A DNA stretch of 64,000 nucleotides from Synechococcus sp. Cruz-7E5. Lineage in GTDB: Bacteria > Cyanobacteriota > Cyanobacteriia > PCC-6307 > Cyanobiaceae. The DNA lies in NCBI RefSeq assembly GCF_024345995.1, contig NZ_JAGQCE010000010.1, positions 44,058 to 108,057 on the forward strand, written 5' to 3'. The notes below the pieces were generated by a model that did not search any database, was not told the origin of the DNA, and saw only the letters and a program-made list of their open reading frames with translations. Of the stretch, positions 32,550-42,510 are shown piece after piece; the stretch's first letter is position 1, and each line of letters starts with the position of its first letter. The translations under genes and the position numbers were made by a program.

Positions 32550-33228
32550 CGAGGAGCCAGGCGAAGGCGGTGAAGTGACCCTGCGCAGCTGGGCCAGCTA
32601 CCGCCCGGTGGCCGTCTGCAATGCCGCCGATCTGGAGGGCCCGGCGCTCCCTGGCCTGGTGGAAGCCCGCAAAACAGCGGAAGGAGTTGAGCCCAAGCCG
32701 GAGCCACAGCGCCTAGGAGCAGCAGAGGCCGTGCTGGATGCCTGGCCGGTGCCGGTCAGCTTCGGAGGGGATCGCGCCTGCTATCTGCCCGGCATCGATC
32801 GGATCCAGATGCCCGATCGCGCCAGCTTCCACTCAGCAGCCGCGTTCTGTGCCACCTGGGCCCATGAGCAGATCCATTCCACCGGCCTTGAGTCCCGCCT
32901 GAAACGTGATCTTGGAGGTGTCTTCGGGAAGGCGCACTATGCCCGTGAGGAGCTTGTCCGGCGACAATCTGTTTGAGCGCCCGTCAACCTGATTGACACG
33001 GGACAGGAGCTGGTCGCTGAGGTGGGGGCGGTGCTGCTGGTGGATCGGCTGGAGATCGGCAGCGAGATCGAGAGCCATGCCGCCTATCTCGGCCACTGGG
33101 TCGAGCTGCTCAGGGAATCGCCCAGGGTGCTGTTCCAGGTGCTCAGCGAGGCGCGGCAGGCGGCGGATCTGATCTGCCTGGAGGTGCCTGGGCAGCTAGA
33201 GCCAGAAGGCGAGGCACATCCCGCCTGA
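32541..33228 (+). pseudogene. ardC: ardC-like antirestriction/metalloprotease gene, broken twice
   Basis: The zincin motif is AFCATWAHEQIHSTGLESRL followed by RDLGGVFGKAHYAREELV, typical of ArdC/DUF1738 proteins. After a 57-bp insertion carrying TGA, the frame resumes with AEVGAVLLVDRLEIGSEIES, the conserved second metal-site helix. The N-terminal ssDNA-binding domain is missing upstream of 32541. Both breakpoints carry the same palindromic repeat. ArdC proteins protect incoming plasmid DNA from restriction. Confidence 0.75.
32975..33006 (+). repeat. palindromic repeat, copy B, inside ardC
   Basis: GAGCGCCC, G, TCAACCTGATTGACACGGG, ACAG lies within a 57-bp insertion (32959-33015) flanked by GAGCTTGTC and GAGCTGGTC, apparent target copies. 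TGTCCGGCGACAATC at 32955 is a near inverse of GATTGACACGGGACA at the other end. Confidence 0.55.
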
Positions 33229-33252
33229 ATGCTGCGTGCTCTGCCCCGTAGC

Positions 33253-35448
33253 TCAGCCTCCCGGCGTCAGAAATGACGATGGCTTGCCGCTGTAGGTCAC
33301 GACCACCCTTTTCTTCGCTCGGGTGGCCGCCACATGAAGCAGGGATCGCTCCTGCTGCTCGAACAGCTCACGCGAGACCTGATCCGGCCGCCGGTTCAGC
33401 TCCACGCGGTAGGGCATCTGGTCGGCCGTGAGCCCGGGGATGAAGACCTGGTCAAATTCCAGCCCTTTGACGCGATGCATCGTGGCCACCCGCAGGGCAG
33501 GATCGCTGGGATCATCGGCTTCATTGGCCTCAATCAGCCGAACGGAGAACCCCGCCTTTTCCAGGGCCTGGGCGACCCGGTCGCGGGCCTTCTTGGTGCG
33601 CAGGGTGACGCAGGTGGAGGCAAGGTTGCCTCCGACCTGGTGGAGCTGGGTGAGGGAGTCCTGTAGGAAACGCTGTTCGTCAGCCGGGTCCTCGAAACCC
33701 CGGAGCACGGGCTTCTCGCCGTGGAGCAGCGAGCGGTAATCGCTGCTGGGGTCGTTGCCGCCATCAAGGTCATCGAAGTCGATCCCCTCCAAGACAGCAG
33801 TAGCCCAGGCGCGGGTCTCCTCGGTGGTGCGGTAGTTGATCCGCAGCTTGCGGGAACGACCGCGCACGTCGATTCCGCAGCGGCTCAGGACAATTGGTTT
33901 GCCGTAGATGCGTTGGTGCGGGTCGCCCACGATGAAGAGGTCGTTGGCATGGGGCTCGCCTGCCAGGACCCGGATCAGCGAGAACGAGGCGACATCGAGG
34001 TCCTGGGCCTCATCCACCACCACCGCCACGTAGCGCCTACCCTGGTCGGCATTGCGCAGCAGATCGGTCGCTGCGGTTTTGGCCTCTTCTGGTTCCCAGA
34101 GCCCGCGCTGGCGGAACTCAGCGCGCAGGGCATCGAACACCGGCCAGATCTGAGCCCGTTGCTGCTTGCTCAGCCGGGTGCCGCGGCCGATTCTCCGGGC
34201 CGCCAGGTACTCGTCACGAGTGCGGCAGCCATTGGCCAGCACCACGTCTTTCCACTCCTCCCGGTAGAAGCGCTCCTCCAGGCCCAGGGCGGGGTCCGCC
34301 ACATCCATGGCGAGGCTCCAGCAGGCATCACGGGCTTCGTCGTTGAAGACCCGCACCTGAAGACCCTGGTTCTTGAGGAAGGTCATCACCCAGCCATCGA
34401 GGTGGATGACCTCGATGCGCCGGAGCTCATCCGGGCTGCAGATCTTGGCGAGGTTGCTGCGGATGTCGGTGGCGAGGTTGCGGGTGAACGTGGTGAACAG
34501 CACCTGGCCCGGGGCACCAGAGGCGAGTAAGCGATTGGCCAACCAGCGGGCGCGATGCATGGCCACCACCGTCTTGCCTGTGCCGGCGCCGCCCAGAACC
34601 CTCACCGGGCCGTTCCAGTCGCGATTCACCAGTCGTCGCTGGCTGGGATGCAGGAACACCCGCCACTGCTCGAGCGGGGCCGAGAGCATCGCCTCCAGCT
34701 CGTCATCGTCGGTGATGACGAGAAACTCCGCCTGGCTCTCGGGTGTGGCCAACGCCGTGGCCACATCCTCGGGATCGATGTGGGCGGGCCGCTGGCGCTC
34801 CAGCTCCTCGATCACGGCCTCGATTGGCCTTCCCTCTGCGAGCAGGATCAGACCATCGACGCAATCCTGCGGAACCCATTCGATCAGCCGCGCCAGGGCT
34901 TCCTCGGTTTGGATTGCTCGCACCGCGGGGAGAAGGGCCTCGGGAACACCGAGCAGCATGAGCTGGTCATCGTCGCAGTGGGCGAACAGGGAAGCCGGGT
35001 CTGCGGCGGATTGACTCTCCGGGAGCGTGGTGGCGCTGGCGGCTGCAGCAATCGCGTCGGTGCCGGCCGTTGCGCTCGCATCCCCCACGGCGCTCTCAGC
35101 CGCCTCGACATCGACGATCTGCAAAGCACCAGACACGCGGTTCACATGGCAGGTCTTGCGCCGTGCCCAGGCATAGGCCTCGTCGTGCTTGTCGATCCAG
35201 AGCAGCACGTAGGTGTCTCCCTGCTCGGGCGCCCGCAGGATGCAGCGGATGTCCTGATCGACCCGGATCGAGCGGATCAGCGGATCCTTACCGCCTTCGA
35301 TGCGCTCGTAATTGAGGCCAGGGCTGCGCGGATTGTCGCGGAACTTGGAGACGAACGCCGCCACCTTGCCGCGAGCCTTCTCCGGCAGCTGGTTGAGGGC
35401 CTTGAGGAATCCAGTGGACAGGGCAACGGTGATGCGGGATTCGCTCAT
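33253..35448 (-). CDS. RelE-like domain fused to UvrD/Rep superfamily-1 helicase
   Basis: 731 residues. Residues 1-100 have the RelE/ParE toxin fold pattern (LSTGFLKALNQLPEKARGKV, then IRSIRVDQDIRCILRAPEQG and LLWIDKHDEAYAWARRK). From about 265 come helicase motifs: GGAGTGKTVVAMHRA (Walker A), VVVDEAQDLD, GDPHQRIYG, INYRTTEE, TMHRVKGLEFDQVFIPG and HVAATRAKKRVVV. The gene overlaps the giant helicase gene by four bases, so the two are translated together. It probably remodels DNA at the defence complex; whether the RelE part is toxic is unknown. Confidence 0.85.
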   Translation of the reverse strand: MSESRITVALSTGFLKALNQLPEKARGKVAAFVSKFRDNPRSPGLNYERIEGGKDPLIRSIRVDQDIRCILRAPEQGDTYVLLWIDKHDEAYAWARRKTCHVNRVSGALQIVDVEAAESAVGDASATAGTDAIAAAASATTLPESQSAADPASLFAHCDDDQLMLLGVPEALLPAVRAIQTEEALARLIEWVPQDCVDGLILLAEGRPIEAVIEELERQRPAHIDPEDVATALATPESQAEFLVITDDDELEAMLSAPLEQWRVFLHPSQRRLVNRDWNGPVRVLGGAGTGKTVVAMHRARWLANRLLASGAPGQVLFTTFTRNLATDIRSNLAKICSPDELRRIEVIHLDGWVMTFLKNQGLQVRVFNDEARDACWSLAMDVADPALGLEERFYREEWKDVVLANGCRTRDEYLAARRIGRGTRLSKQQRAQIWPVFDALRAEFRQRGLWEPEEAKTAATDLLRNADQGRRYVAVVVDEAQDLDVASFSLIRVLAGEPHANDLFIVGDPHQRIYGKPIVLSRCGIDVRGRSRKLRINYRTTEETRAWATAVLEGIDFDDLDGGNDPSSDYRSLLHGEKPVLRGFEDPADEQRFLQDSLTQLHQVGGNLASTCVTLRTKKARDRVAQALEKAGFSVRLIEANEADDPSDPALRVATMHRVKGLEFDQVFIPGLTADQMPYRVELNRRPDQVSRELFEQQERSLLHVAATRAKKRVVVTYSGKPSSFLTPGG

Positions 35449-38400
35449 CGGGGGAGGGGGACGGGGCAGGACTGAAGGCGTTCGATCAAGGCGCTGGCCG
35501 TCTCATCGGGTGGGTCCTCAGCCAGCCAGCATTGCCAGCCAGCGGCCTCAAAAGCTGGTTGGTCGCCTGACTCCAGCACCAAGGCCAGGCGCTGTTGAGG
35601 CCAGGCCAGATCGGCCATCGGCCCAGCAACGTCTCCTCTGGCTCCCTCCAGCTCGTAGCCGAGATCCGGGAAGGGGATCTTCTCTTGCAGGAGCAGATCC
35701 CGCAGTTTCTCGAGAACGGACCTTGATGCAGGTTCCGCCAGATCGAGAGCCTGATCCCATTGGCGCTGCAGCTCGGGGTTGCTGGCTGTGGCTGCTCCCC
35801 CGCCGCTGGCTCCCGCCAGTCCAGCCACCCACACGGTGGGGGGGTCCACAGCGGCGGTTTGTTCCGCTCCGGACCAGCCAGGTGTGGACAGGAGGAAATG
35901 GGGCAGGAACTGGAAGAGGTTGCCCTGACGTAGCCACTCCTGCCAGGCGGTCTGCTGCTGCTGGTCCGAGCTTGCGGGTTCGGGATCGAAGTGGATGATG
36001 CGGAGGCTGGCAGCAGGGTGCCGGCTGCCATGACGCGCCTGATCCAGCAGGTTCAGTGCACTCAGCCCAGGAGCGATGGCCAAGAACTGGCCCAACCGAC
36101 GACCAGGCTCGGTGCCTTGCCACTCGTCAACGTGATCGGCTAACGCCTGATCGGCGATGGCCGCCTTGATCTCGGTTCCATCGAGCGCGGTGGCACTGCC
36201 CTGGGCCAGGCAGAACAGCTGCGCCAGCCCCTGCCACAGGCTCTCCGATGGGTTGGCCAGGTAGGCCATCAGCAGCTGCAGACTGTTGGCTCCCTGCACC
36301 TCACGGGGCATCAGCAGTGGTGGCTGAGGAAGGCTCTGGAGCAGCGCCTCGGGCCACCAGCGATCGGTGAACTTCTCCGGGCTGGTGGCGAAGGCCGGCA
36401 CCACACCCACCGCCAAGCCATTGGGTTCGAGAGGGGTCTGGGCGCTGGGCAGCTTCTCGACCACGTCGGTCCAGCTGAGCGACCACACCAGATAACGGCC
36501 GCTGCGCTGAAGGGCCATGCGCTGGCGGGCGTCATCGGCGAGGCGGCCACGGTGGAACTCCCAGCCGTCGGTGTAGATGGCGATCGGCTTGCCGCCGGCG
36601 GTTGGGGTGAGCAGGAAGTCGGCGCGGGAGAACTCCGCTACGCCCTCGCCCTCACCCAGGGGCACCTGCTGCTCCACCTTCCAGGTGTTGGCCACCTGAC
36701 CACTGCCGATCTTGAGCAGATAGCCGATGCGGCCATGGATCACGTCCTGCTTGAGCACCACCGGCAGGCCATCAGGGGCACCCTTGCCAGTGCGGAGGGC
36801 CTCGAGGAAGCGCAGCTCCAGTTCGCTTTCGGCCCGGCTGTTGATCGTGATCTCAGAGAGGCTGCGGTCGGTGGCCTGCAGGTCGCCCCAACGGCGCAGG
36901 ATCGCCTGCAGCTGCTCGATGGCGCGGCGCTTGCTGGTGCGCTCGCGATCGAAGCGCTGGCGGTACATGAAGATGCAGCGGTAGCAGCCGTTGCTGCAGG
37001 GGCAGGCCTGCAGGGCTGCGAGCGAGCCCTGGAACACCTCGCGCAGGTCCTTGCCGCCCTGCTCCATCAACTGGCGCACATAGCCCGTCCCGCCGGGCAC
37101 GGAATCAAAGAGATAGAGAAAGGTTTTGCGCTGCTGGCTGCCGGGCTGGGGTTCTTCTCCGAGGGCAGAACGCAGGTGGTCCACCTTGCCGCCGAAACGA
37201 TGGCGCAGGCCCAGATGCAACGCACCCACGAAGGAGGGCTGGCCCTCTTCATCCCAGAAGCTGGCACCTGGCAAAAGAAAGCGCAGCGCTTCGGAGTTGA
37301 ACTCCCGATACATGAACAGGAGATTGCGGAGCTGGGCGTTGTCGGGCTTGTCGCGGTAGGTACAGGCCCAGGTGTGGTTGGAGGCCCTGGCAGGGCCGCG
37401 CTGCACCTTGCCGCAGCTGCGGCAGAGCTCGAAGCCCCTCACCCGTAGCCCCTTGCCGGCGATGTTGTGCGTCGCACCGATGGGGGTGAGCTCGCCAAAG
37501 TTGATCTCGCGGAAGGTGGTGCTGGCCAGGTATTCGGCACCGAAGGGAAACTCCTCGTCGTCCACCGCCAGGGAGATCTCGCGGCGGGCCAGATCGGGAA
37601 GGATCAACAGTTCGCGGTGGAAGAAAAGCGGATTGCGCTCGTCGGTGTCATCCCCGAAGCGACTGCGGGCGTCTTCTGTGGTGGCCTGTACCTGGCGCAG
37701 GCGGGCCATCTCCTTGATCTGGCCGTGGTCGGCGTAGCCGCTATGGCCGCAGCGGGGGCATTCCTTGCGGTTGTAGTCGTCGTCGGTTTCGCGGCAGGCG
37801 AAGGAGCAGGAGGGGCAGAACCGCCAGCGCTCCGTTTTGTTGAGGTTGGGATCGATCTGATCCACCTTCACCCGCCGGCCCTGGGCATAGAACTGGCCGT
37901 CGGGCACCAGTTCACGGATGGCCACGTTGGCCGGCCTCTCGTAGCTGAGGGTCGGCAGCTCCTCAGTGCGCCTCGGGCCACCGCCGCGAGCGGGCAAGCG
38001 GCGCCAGAGCACTGACTTGAGCGTCACGCCGGCTTCCGGGAAGGCGTAATTGGGCAGGAAGCCCTCGTCGGTGAGCATGGCCAGCAGGGGTCGGCCATCG
38101 AGGTCCTTGCGCAGCTGGTTGTAGGCGATCTGTTCTCGCCGGATCGAGTCCTTGTCTTCCCGCTGCTGGTCCAGCAGGGATTGCTCCGGAATGGCGGCGA
38201 GCTTATTGAATCGCTCGCGCAGTTTGGTGGCCTCGCTCCGCAGGCGCTTGCGCTCGGCAATCAGCTCCTCGAGCCGCCCGATCAGGCCCCTGGCGTAGGG
38301 CGCAGCGAAGGCACCGGCCTGGCCGGCATCAGGGGAGCTGAGGAAGTAGGCGCGCAACTCCTGGCGGCTGTGTTCCTGCAGCTGCTCATCGAAAAGCCCC

Positions 38401-41400
38401 AGGAAGCGATCGAGCAAGGCGGTCTGTTCGGTGCTGCACCAGCGCAGCCAGGTGTAAGGGAAGGCTTCGGGGATGACGGCCTCCTTGCCGGCCTGCTCCA
38501 CGGCATCGAGCACGGGCTTGAGCTTGCGGGGTAATGCTTCCGCGGCGATGCCGCTCTGAACCCAGCGATCGATCGTGTAAGCCAGCAGCTGGCGTTTGAG
38601 GATCGCGGCGGCGTCGAGATAGCAACCTGGCGGGCTCACCAGGCCCTGCAGCATCTCGTTGGGGTCGGAGAAGAAGTAAAGGTCGTGGGCGGTGCCGGTG
38701 ACGATGGTGCCGACCAGGGCATTGCCATCGCGGCGGCCGGCGCGGCCGATGCGCTGCAGGTAGTTGGCAGGCTCAGGTGGCACAGAGGCCAGCAGCACGG
38801 TGGAGAGATCACCGATGTTGATGCCCATCTCCAGGGTGGAGGTGGCCGAGAGCAGGTTGGGATCGCTGCGGTACTTGCCGCGGATGAACTGGGTTTCCAG
38901 CCGCTCGCGGTCCGGGCGTGCCAGCAGACCGGTGTGCTCGCGGGCCACGATGCGGTGCACCTCACCGCGCTCGTAGAGCCGGCGGTAGAGGGGCAGGCCA
39001 GAGCGTGGATCGAGGCGGTAGTGGCCCAGACAGTGGCGCACCAGGCAGGCCATGCCATCCCACACGGGCAGCTGTTCGGTGAGCACGCTCTGCCCATCGC
39101 CGCAGCAGCCACAGCGCACCAGCTGGGGCTGGGCTGTGACCAGCAGCACCTGGCGCGGAATCGCCCAGATGCGTTCCCCGCGACCGCCAGAAAACTCCTG
39201 CAGCAGGCCGGCTCCCGTGAGGGCGGCCACAACGGCATTCAAGGCTTCCTTCTGTTGTTCGGCGTCGAGGGGCGTGCTGGCCTCCAGCGTGCGCGTCAAC
39301 CAGTGCTGGCTCCAGGTGGGGCGCCCCTTCTCGCGCACCAGCTGCTGGAAGTTGCCTTTGCCGCGGTGGCTGGTGAGAAAGATCGGCCGGGTAGAAGAGC
39401 GACCGAACTTGGGGGTGTGCAAGATCTGGTTGAACTTGAAGGTGTTCTCCGCTCCGCTACTGAGGTACTCAGACCCTTTGTCATCCAGTCCCACCAGCTC
39501 GTGAACAGCGATGGCGCCGCGCTGGCGCAGTTGATGCAGCAGCCCCACCACCAGCTGCTGCACCTGGGGGATGCGTGCGTTGCGCAGCGGTTCCACCTCG
39601 TTCTGCAGGCGGCTGAGCAGAGGTGCCAGCAGGGCCTGGATGCGGGCTGGATCCACACAAGCGGCCGCCGATCCGGCCTGCTCCACCGAGGAGCCGAGGC
39701 GTGAGCGGTAGCCAAATTCAGCGGCCACCTCCCAGCGAAGGCGCTCGCAGATGGTGCGCACAAGGAAGCTGTCGGTGTCGAGGGCCGGTATGTCCTGGTG
39801 CTGCAGGGCATCCCAATCCCTCAGCCACTCCAGGTCGGCCGGCAGGAAGGTGGCGGCGAAATCCACCGGGTTCGGCAGTTCCTGCTGCCAGCGGCTGATC
39901 AACTGGTCTTGAAGCTGATCGAGGAACAGAGGTCCGGTTTCCTGCAGGGTGCCGGTGAGAGCCGTGCGGAAGGAGGTGCGATAGGCGCGAGCAGCGATGA
40001 AGCCGGCGCGATGGGCGGCGTCCTGCACCGAATCGGAGAAGGCCAGCAGCTTCTTGTCGCCGTTGAAGGCGGAGGCGAACAGCGCGGCGCTCCAGGTGCT
40101 GGTGAGGTTGGCGGCCGACGTACCCACCAGCAGCAGGCCCTGCTGGGCGTTGCAGTAGGGGCAGTCACGGCTGATGCGGGGATGGTTGTTCTCATCGAGA
40201 TAACCGCAATCGGGCATGTCGACCAGCAGCAACTCGCGGCTCTGGCAGTTGAGGCACACCTCCTTGAGGTCTTTCGGCGCGTGGATCGAGAGGCAGTCGG
40301 CACAGAGCACCTTGAGGCTGGCCGCTTCTGGTGAGGCGTCTGGCTGAAGGGCGCCAGGTTGGAAGGGTCGCTGAGGGAAGAGGTAGCGAACCTCCGGTTG
40401 ACCGGAGAAGTAGGCCTTGTAGAACGCGCGCAGGTTGCCGGCACGATCGAGGCGATGGCTGCCCTGGTTAAGCAGGGTGGAGCTCCAGGCAGTGGCGCCG
40501 CAGTCCCGGCAGTGCACCACGGGCAGATGGGCGCCGCTTTCCTTGCCGGCAAGGTCGTCAGAGTGGAGCAGCTGGGGCTCGGCCTCCACCGAAGCCACCA
40601 TGCGCTTGAGCTCCCGGAGCCACAGCTGCACGCGCAGGTTGAGCCAGGGCACCACGACGGGCGTGCCGTCGAGTTTGGCGGTGGTACGACGGGCATGGGC
40701 GAGCAGGGCCAGCAGGCTTTCCAGCAGCAGCACCCTGTAGGGCATAGGAAAGCGATCCCCGAGGCCGAGCTGCCGGGAGAAGCGCACCAGCAGCTCCTCG
40801 ATGGAACAGCTCGTGGCGGCCTGGCGCACCAGGTTGTGCACGGCCGGCAGGGTGCCGAGCCGCAGACCCAGTTCAAGGCGCCAACCCTCATCAGCCACGT
40901 CATCGCCTGGCGCTGGCGGCAGGGTGTCGCCTAACCAGAGCTCCGCCTGCTTCTGGATGTAGGCGTCGGCGCTGCTGGCGTGTTCAGGATCCAAGGCCTC
41001 CAGCGCCTCGAGTCCTGGCAGCGGTAGGGCGAACAGGCCCTCCTCGCCGAAGGCGGTATGGACGGTGAAGAACTCCTCTGGGCTGAGCCGTTCTTCCTCG
41101 ATCAACGAATCCGGCTCGAAGCGGCTGGCGAAGATCTGCCCGGCGTAGTCCCGCATCGCGCCCCGCGATTCGGGGCCACCCAGGGTGGCGGAGGTGCCGA
41201 CGCACACCAGTTCGTCGCCCGGGCAGTGGAGACGATCGCGCAGGCGGCGAATCAGGCAGGCCAGGTCGGTGCCCTGGGCGCCGTCGAAGGTATGGAACTC
41301 GTCCACCACCAGGTAGCGCAAAACGCTGGTTCCATCCGGCAGCTGGCCGTTGTGCTCCCACAGGCTCTGCACATGGGGCTGTAGCAGCAGGTAGTCGAGC

Positions 41401-42053
41401 TGCTTGTAGTTGGTGAGCAGGATGTCGGGCGGAGCCTTGTGCAGAGCGTCCTTGTCGGTGATCACGCTGGTGGCGCTCATCGCCGCCGTTGGCGCGTCGT
41501 CGGAGGAGCCGATGTAGAGGCCAGCACGCAGGCCTGCCAAGGAAGGGGTCTCAGCAATCAGCTGTGCGATGCGGCGGGCCTGATCGGTGGCCAGGGCATT
41601 CATCGGGTAGATGAGAATCGCCTTGATACCTCGCTGGCCCTGGGCGTGCTGCAGGCGGCAGTGCTCCAGCAGCGGCAGCAGGAAGCACTCGGTTTTGCCC
41701 GAACCAGTGCCGGTGGCCACCAGGGTGTTGCGGGGCGTGCCGGGCAACAGCCGGTCGAAGGCCTTCTCCTGGTGCCGGTAGGGAGGGAACGGCAGCGGGA
41801 TCTGGGGGAACCAGTCGCGCCCAGAGCCCTGGTGGAACGGCAGCGCCACCGACACATAGGGGCCTTTGAGTATTCGCTCGCGATCAGCGAGAAAGCGATC
41901 GATCAGACCCGCGAAGCCCGGCGTGGTGGGGTGGAAGGCAGTACGTATCGCGTCCTTGGCGACCTGCTCCAGCTCTGAGGCGACAACAGAGGGGAGCATC
42001 GAGCCTGAGCCTCGTACCAGGCGTTGGGCCCAAGGTAGGGGGGACGAGACCAT
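35445..42053 (-). CDS. giant helicase with DUF1998 and Vsr-like nuclease region (DrmA/DrmB-like fusion)
   Basis: 2202 residues; homology with the remnant at 46.2 kb starts near ATG 41999, which may be the true start. Helicase motifs: VATGTGSGKTE (113-121), DEFH (251-254), SAT (288-290) and QRIGRAGRRDGN (~1100). The middle has several zinc knuckles (HCRDCG, CLNCQ, CPYCN, CPSC, CPRC). DUF1998 follows with CPCSNGCYRC near residue 1690, the MrfA-type metal-binding cluster. At ~1810-1860, RADFLLTPTAGGKPIAIYTD, GWEFH and VWSLSWTDV resemble a Vsr/PD-(D/E)XK fold. In class 1 DISARM the helicase and DUF1998 are separate proteins (DrmA, DrmB); here one chain has both. It is co-transcribed with the UvrD gene. 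Confidence 0.85.
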   Translation of the reverse strand: MVSSPLPWAQRLVRGSGSMLPSVVASELEQVAKDAIRTAFHPTTPGFAGLIDRFLADRERILKGPYVSVALPFHQGSGRDWFPQIPLPFPPYRHQEKAFDRLLPGTPRNTLVATGTGSGKTECFLLPLLEHCRLQHAQGQRGIKAILIYPMNALATDQARRIAQLIAETPSLAGLRAGLYIGSSDDAPTAAMSATSVITDKDALHKAPPDILLTNYKQLDYLLLQPHVQSLWEHNGQLPDGTSVLRYLVVDEFHTFDGAQGTDLACLIRRLRDRLHCPGDELVCVGTSATLGGPESRGAMRDYAGQIFASRFEPDSLIEEERLSPEEFFTVHTAFGEEGLFALPLPGLEALEALDPEHASSADAYIQKQAELWLGDTLPPAPGDDVADEGWRLELGLRLGTLPAVHNLVRQAATSCSIEELLVRFSRQLGLGDRFPMPYRVLLLESLLALLAHARRTTAKLDGTPVVVPWLNLRVQLWLRELKRMVASVEAEPQLLHSDDLAGKESGAHLPVVHCRDCGATAWSSTLLNQGSHRLDRAGNLRAFYKAYFSGQPEVRYLFPQRPFQPGALQPDASPEAASLKVLCADCLSIHAPKDLKEVCLNCQSRELLLVDMPDCGYLDENNHPRISRDCPYCNAQQGLLLVGTSAANLTSTWSAALFASAFNGDKKLLAFSDSVQDAAHRAGFIAARAYRTSFRTALTGTLQETGPLFLDQLQDQLISRWQQELPNPVDFAATFLPADLEWLRDWDALQHQDIPALDTDSFLVRTICERLRWEVAAEFGYRSRLGSSVEQAGSAAACVDPARIQALLAPLLSRLQNEVEPLRNARIPQVQQLVVGLLHQLRQRGAIAVHELVGLDDKGSEYLSSGAENTFKFNQILHTPKFGRSSTRPIFLTSHRGKGNFQQLVREKGRPTWSQHWLTRTLEASTPLDAEQQKEALNAVVAALTGAGLLQEFSGGRGERIWAIPRQVLLVTAQPQLVRCGCCGDGQSVLTEQLPVWDGMACLVRHCLGHYRLDPRSGLPLYRRLYERGEVHRIVAREHTGLLARPDRERLETQFIRGKYRSDPNLLSATSTLEMGINIGDLSTVLLASVPPEPANYLQRIGRAGRRDGNALVGTIVTGTAHDLYFFSDPNEMLQGLVSPPGCYLDAAAILKRQLLAYTIDRWVQSGIAAEALPRKLKPVLDAVEQAGKEAVIPEAFPYTWLRWCSTEQTALLDRFLGLFDEQLQEHSRQELRAYFLSSPDAGQAGAFAAPYARGLIGRLEELIAERKRLRSEATKLRERFNKLAAIPEQSLLDQQREDKDSIRREQIAYNQLRKDLDGRPLLAMLTDEGFLPNYAFPEAGVTLKSVLWRRLPARGGGPRRTEELPTLSYERPANVAIRELVPDGQFYAQGRRVKVDQIDPNLNKTERWRFCPSCSFACRETDDDYNRKECPRCGHSGYADHGQIKEMARLRQVQATTEDARSRFGDDTDERNPLFFHRELLILPDLARREISLAVDDEEFPFGAEYLASTTFREINFGELTPIGATHNIAGKGLRVRGFELCRSCGKVQRGPARASNHTWACTYRDKPDNAQLRNLLFMYREFNSEALRFLLPGASFWDEEGQPSFVGALHLGLRHRFGGKVDHLRSALGEEPQPGSQQRKTFLYLFDSVPGGTGYVRQLMEQGGKDLREVFQGSLAALQACPCSNGCYRCIFMYRQRFDRERTSKRRAIEQLQAILRRWGDLQATDRSLSEITINSRAESELELRFLEALRTGKGAPDGLPVVLKQDVIHGRIGYLLKIGSGQVANTWKVEQQVPLGEGEGVAEFSRADFLLTPTAGGKPIAIYTDGWEFHRGRLADDARQRMALQRSGRYLVWSLSWTDVVEKLPSAQTPLEPNGLAVGVVPAFATSPEKFTDRWWPEALLQSLPQPPLLMPREVQGANSLQLLMAYLANPSESLWQGLAQLFCLAQGSATALDGTEIKAAIADQALADHVDEWQGTEPGRRLGQFLAIAPGLSALNLLDQARHGSRHPAASLRIIHFDPEPASSDQQQQTAWQEWLRQGNLFQFLPHFLLSTPGWSGAEQTAAVDPPTVWVAGLAGASGGGAATASNPELQRQWDQALDLAEPASRSVLEKLRDLLLQEKIPFPDLGYELEGARGDVAGPMADLAWPQQRLALVLESGDQPAFEAAGWQCWLAEDPPDETASALIERLQSCPVPLPR

Positions 42054-42092
42054 TCGCGCAGGGCGGGTGAAGCCGTGGCGAAGGTCTGAGGA

Positions 42093-42500
42093 TCACCCCA
42101 CGGCCTCCACATGCTCTCCGTAGGCCACCAGGGTGCGATCGGCGCTGAGCAAGCGAAGGCCTTCCACCTGGGCCTGCACCACCAGCAGGCGGTCGAACGG
42201 GTCGCGGTGGATCCAGGGGAGGTGCTGCACGGCCAGCGCGTGTTCGGCGCGCACAGGCAGCTCGCGGAATCCCTGGCCAAGCAAACCCAGGCGCAAGGCG
42301 GAAGCCTCCACCTGGAAATCGGCTCGGCCGAGCGACGACTTGATGGCCACTTCCCACAGGCTCACCACGCTGAGCACCACCGGCTGGGCCGGATCTGCCA
42401 GAAGGCTCGCCACGGCAGCAGGCAACCGCTTCGGTTCGATCGCCCACCAGAGCAGCAGCTGGGTGTCGAAGAGCAGGGGCTGGGGTTCGGTGGGGGTCAC
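42093..42500 (-). CDS. PIN-domain toxin
   Basis: 135 residues from GTG 42500. PIN residues are seen in LLFDTQLLLWWAIE (first Asp), VSLWEVAIKSSLGR (Glu) and HRDPFDRLLVVQAQ (Asp), followed by LLSADRTLVAYGEH. It is paired with the Phd-type antitoxin upstream and lies in the 4-kb block that splits the defence operon. Confidence 0.88.
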   Translation of the reverse strand: MTPTEPQPLLFDTQLLLWWAIEPKRLPAAVASLLADPAQPVVLSVVSLWEVAIKSSLGRADFQVEASALRLGLLGQGFRELPVRAEHALAVQHLPWIHRDPFDRLLVVQAQVEGLRLLSADRTLVAYGEHVEAVG

Positions 42501-42510
42501 TCTTGCGGGA

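Noticed and set aside
38685..39704. Long plus-strand frame opposite the giant helicase
   Set aside because: It is antisense to conserved helicase sequence and shows Gly/Ala/Gln/His-rich shadow composition.
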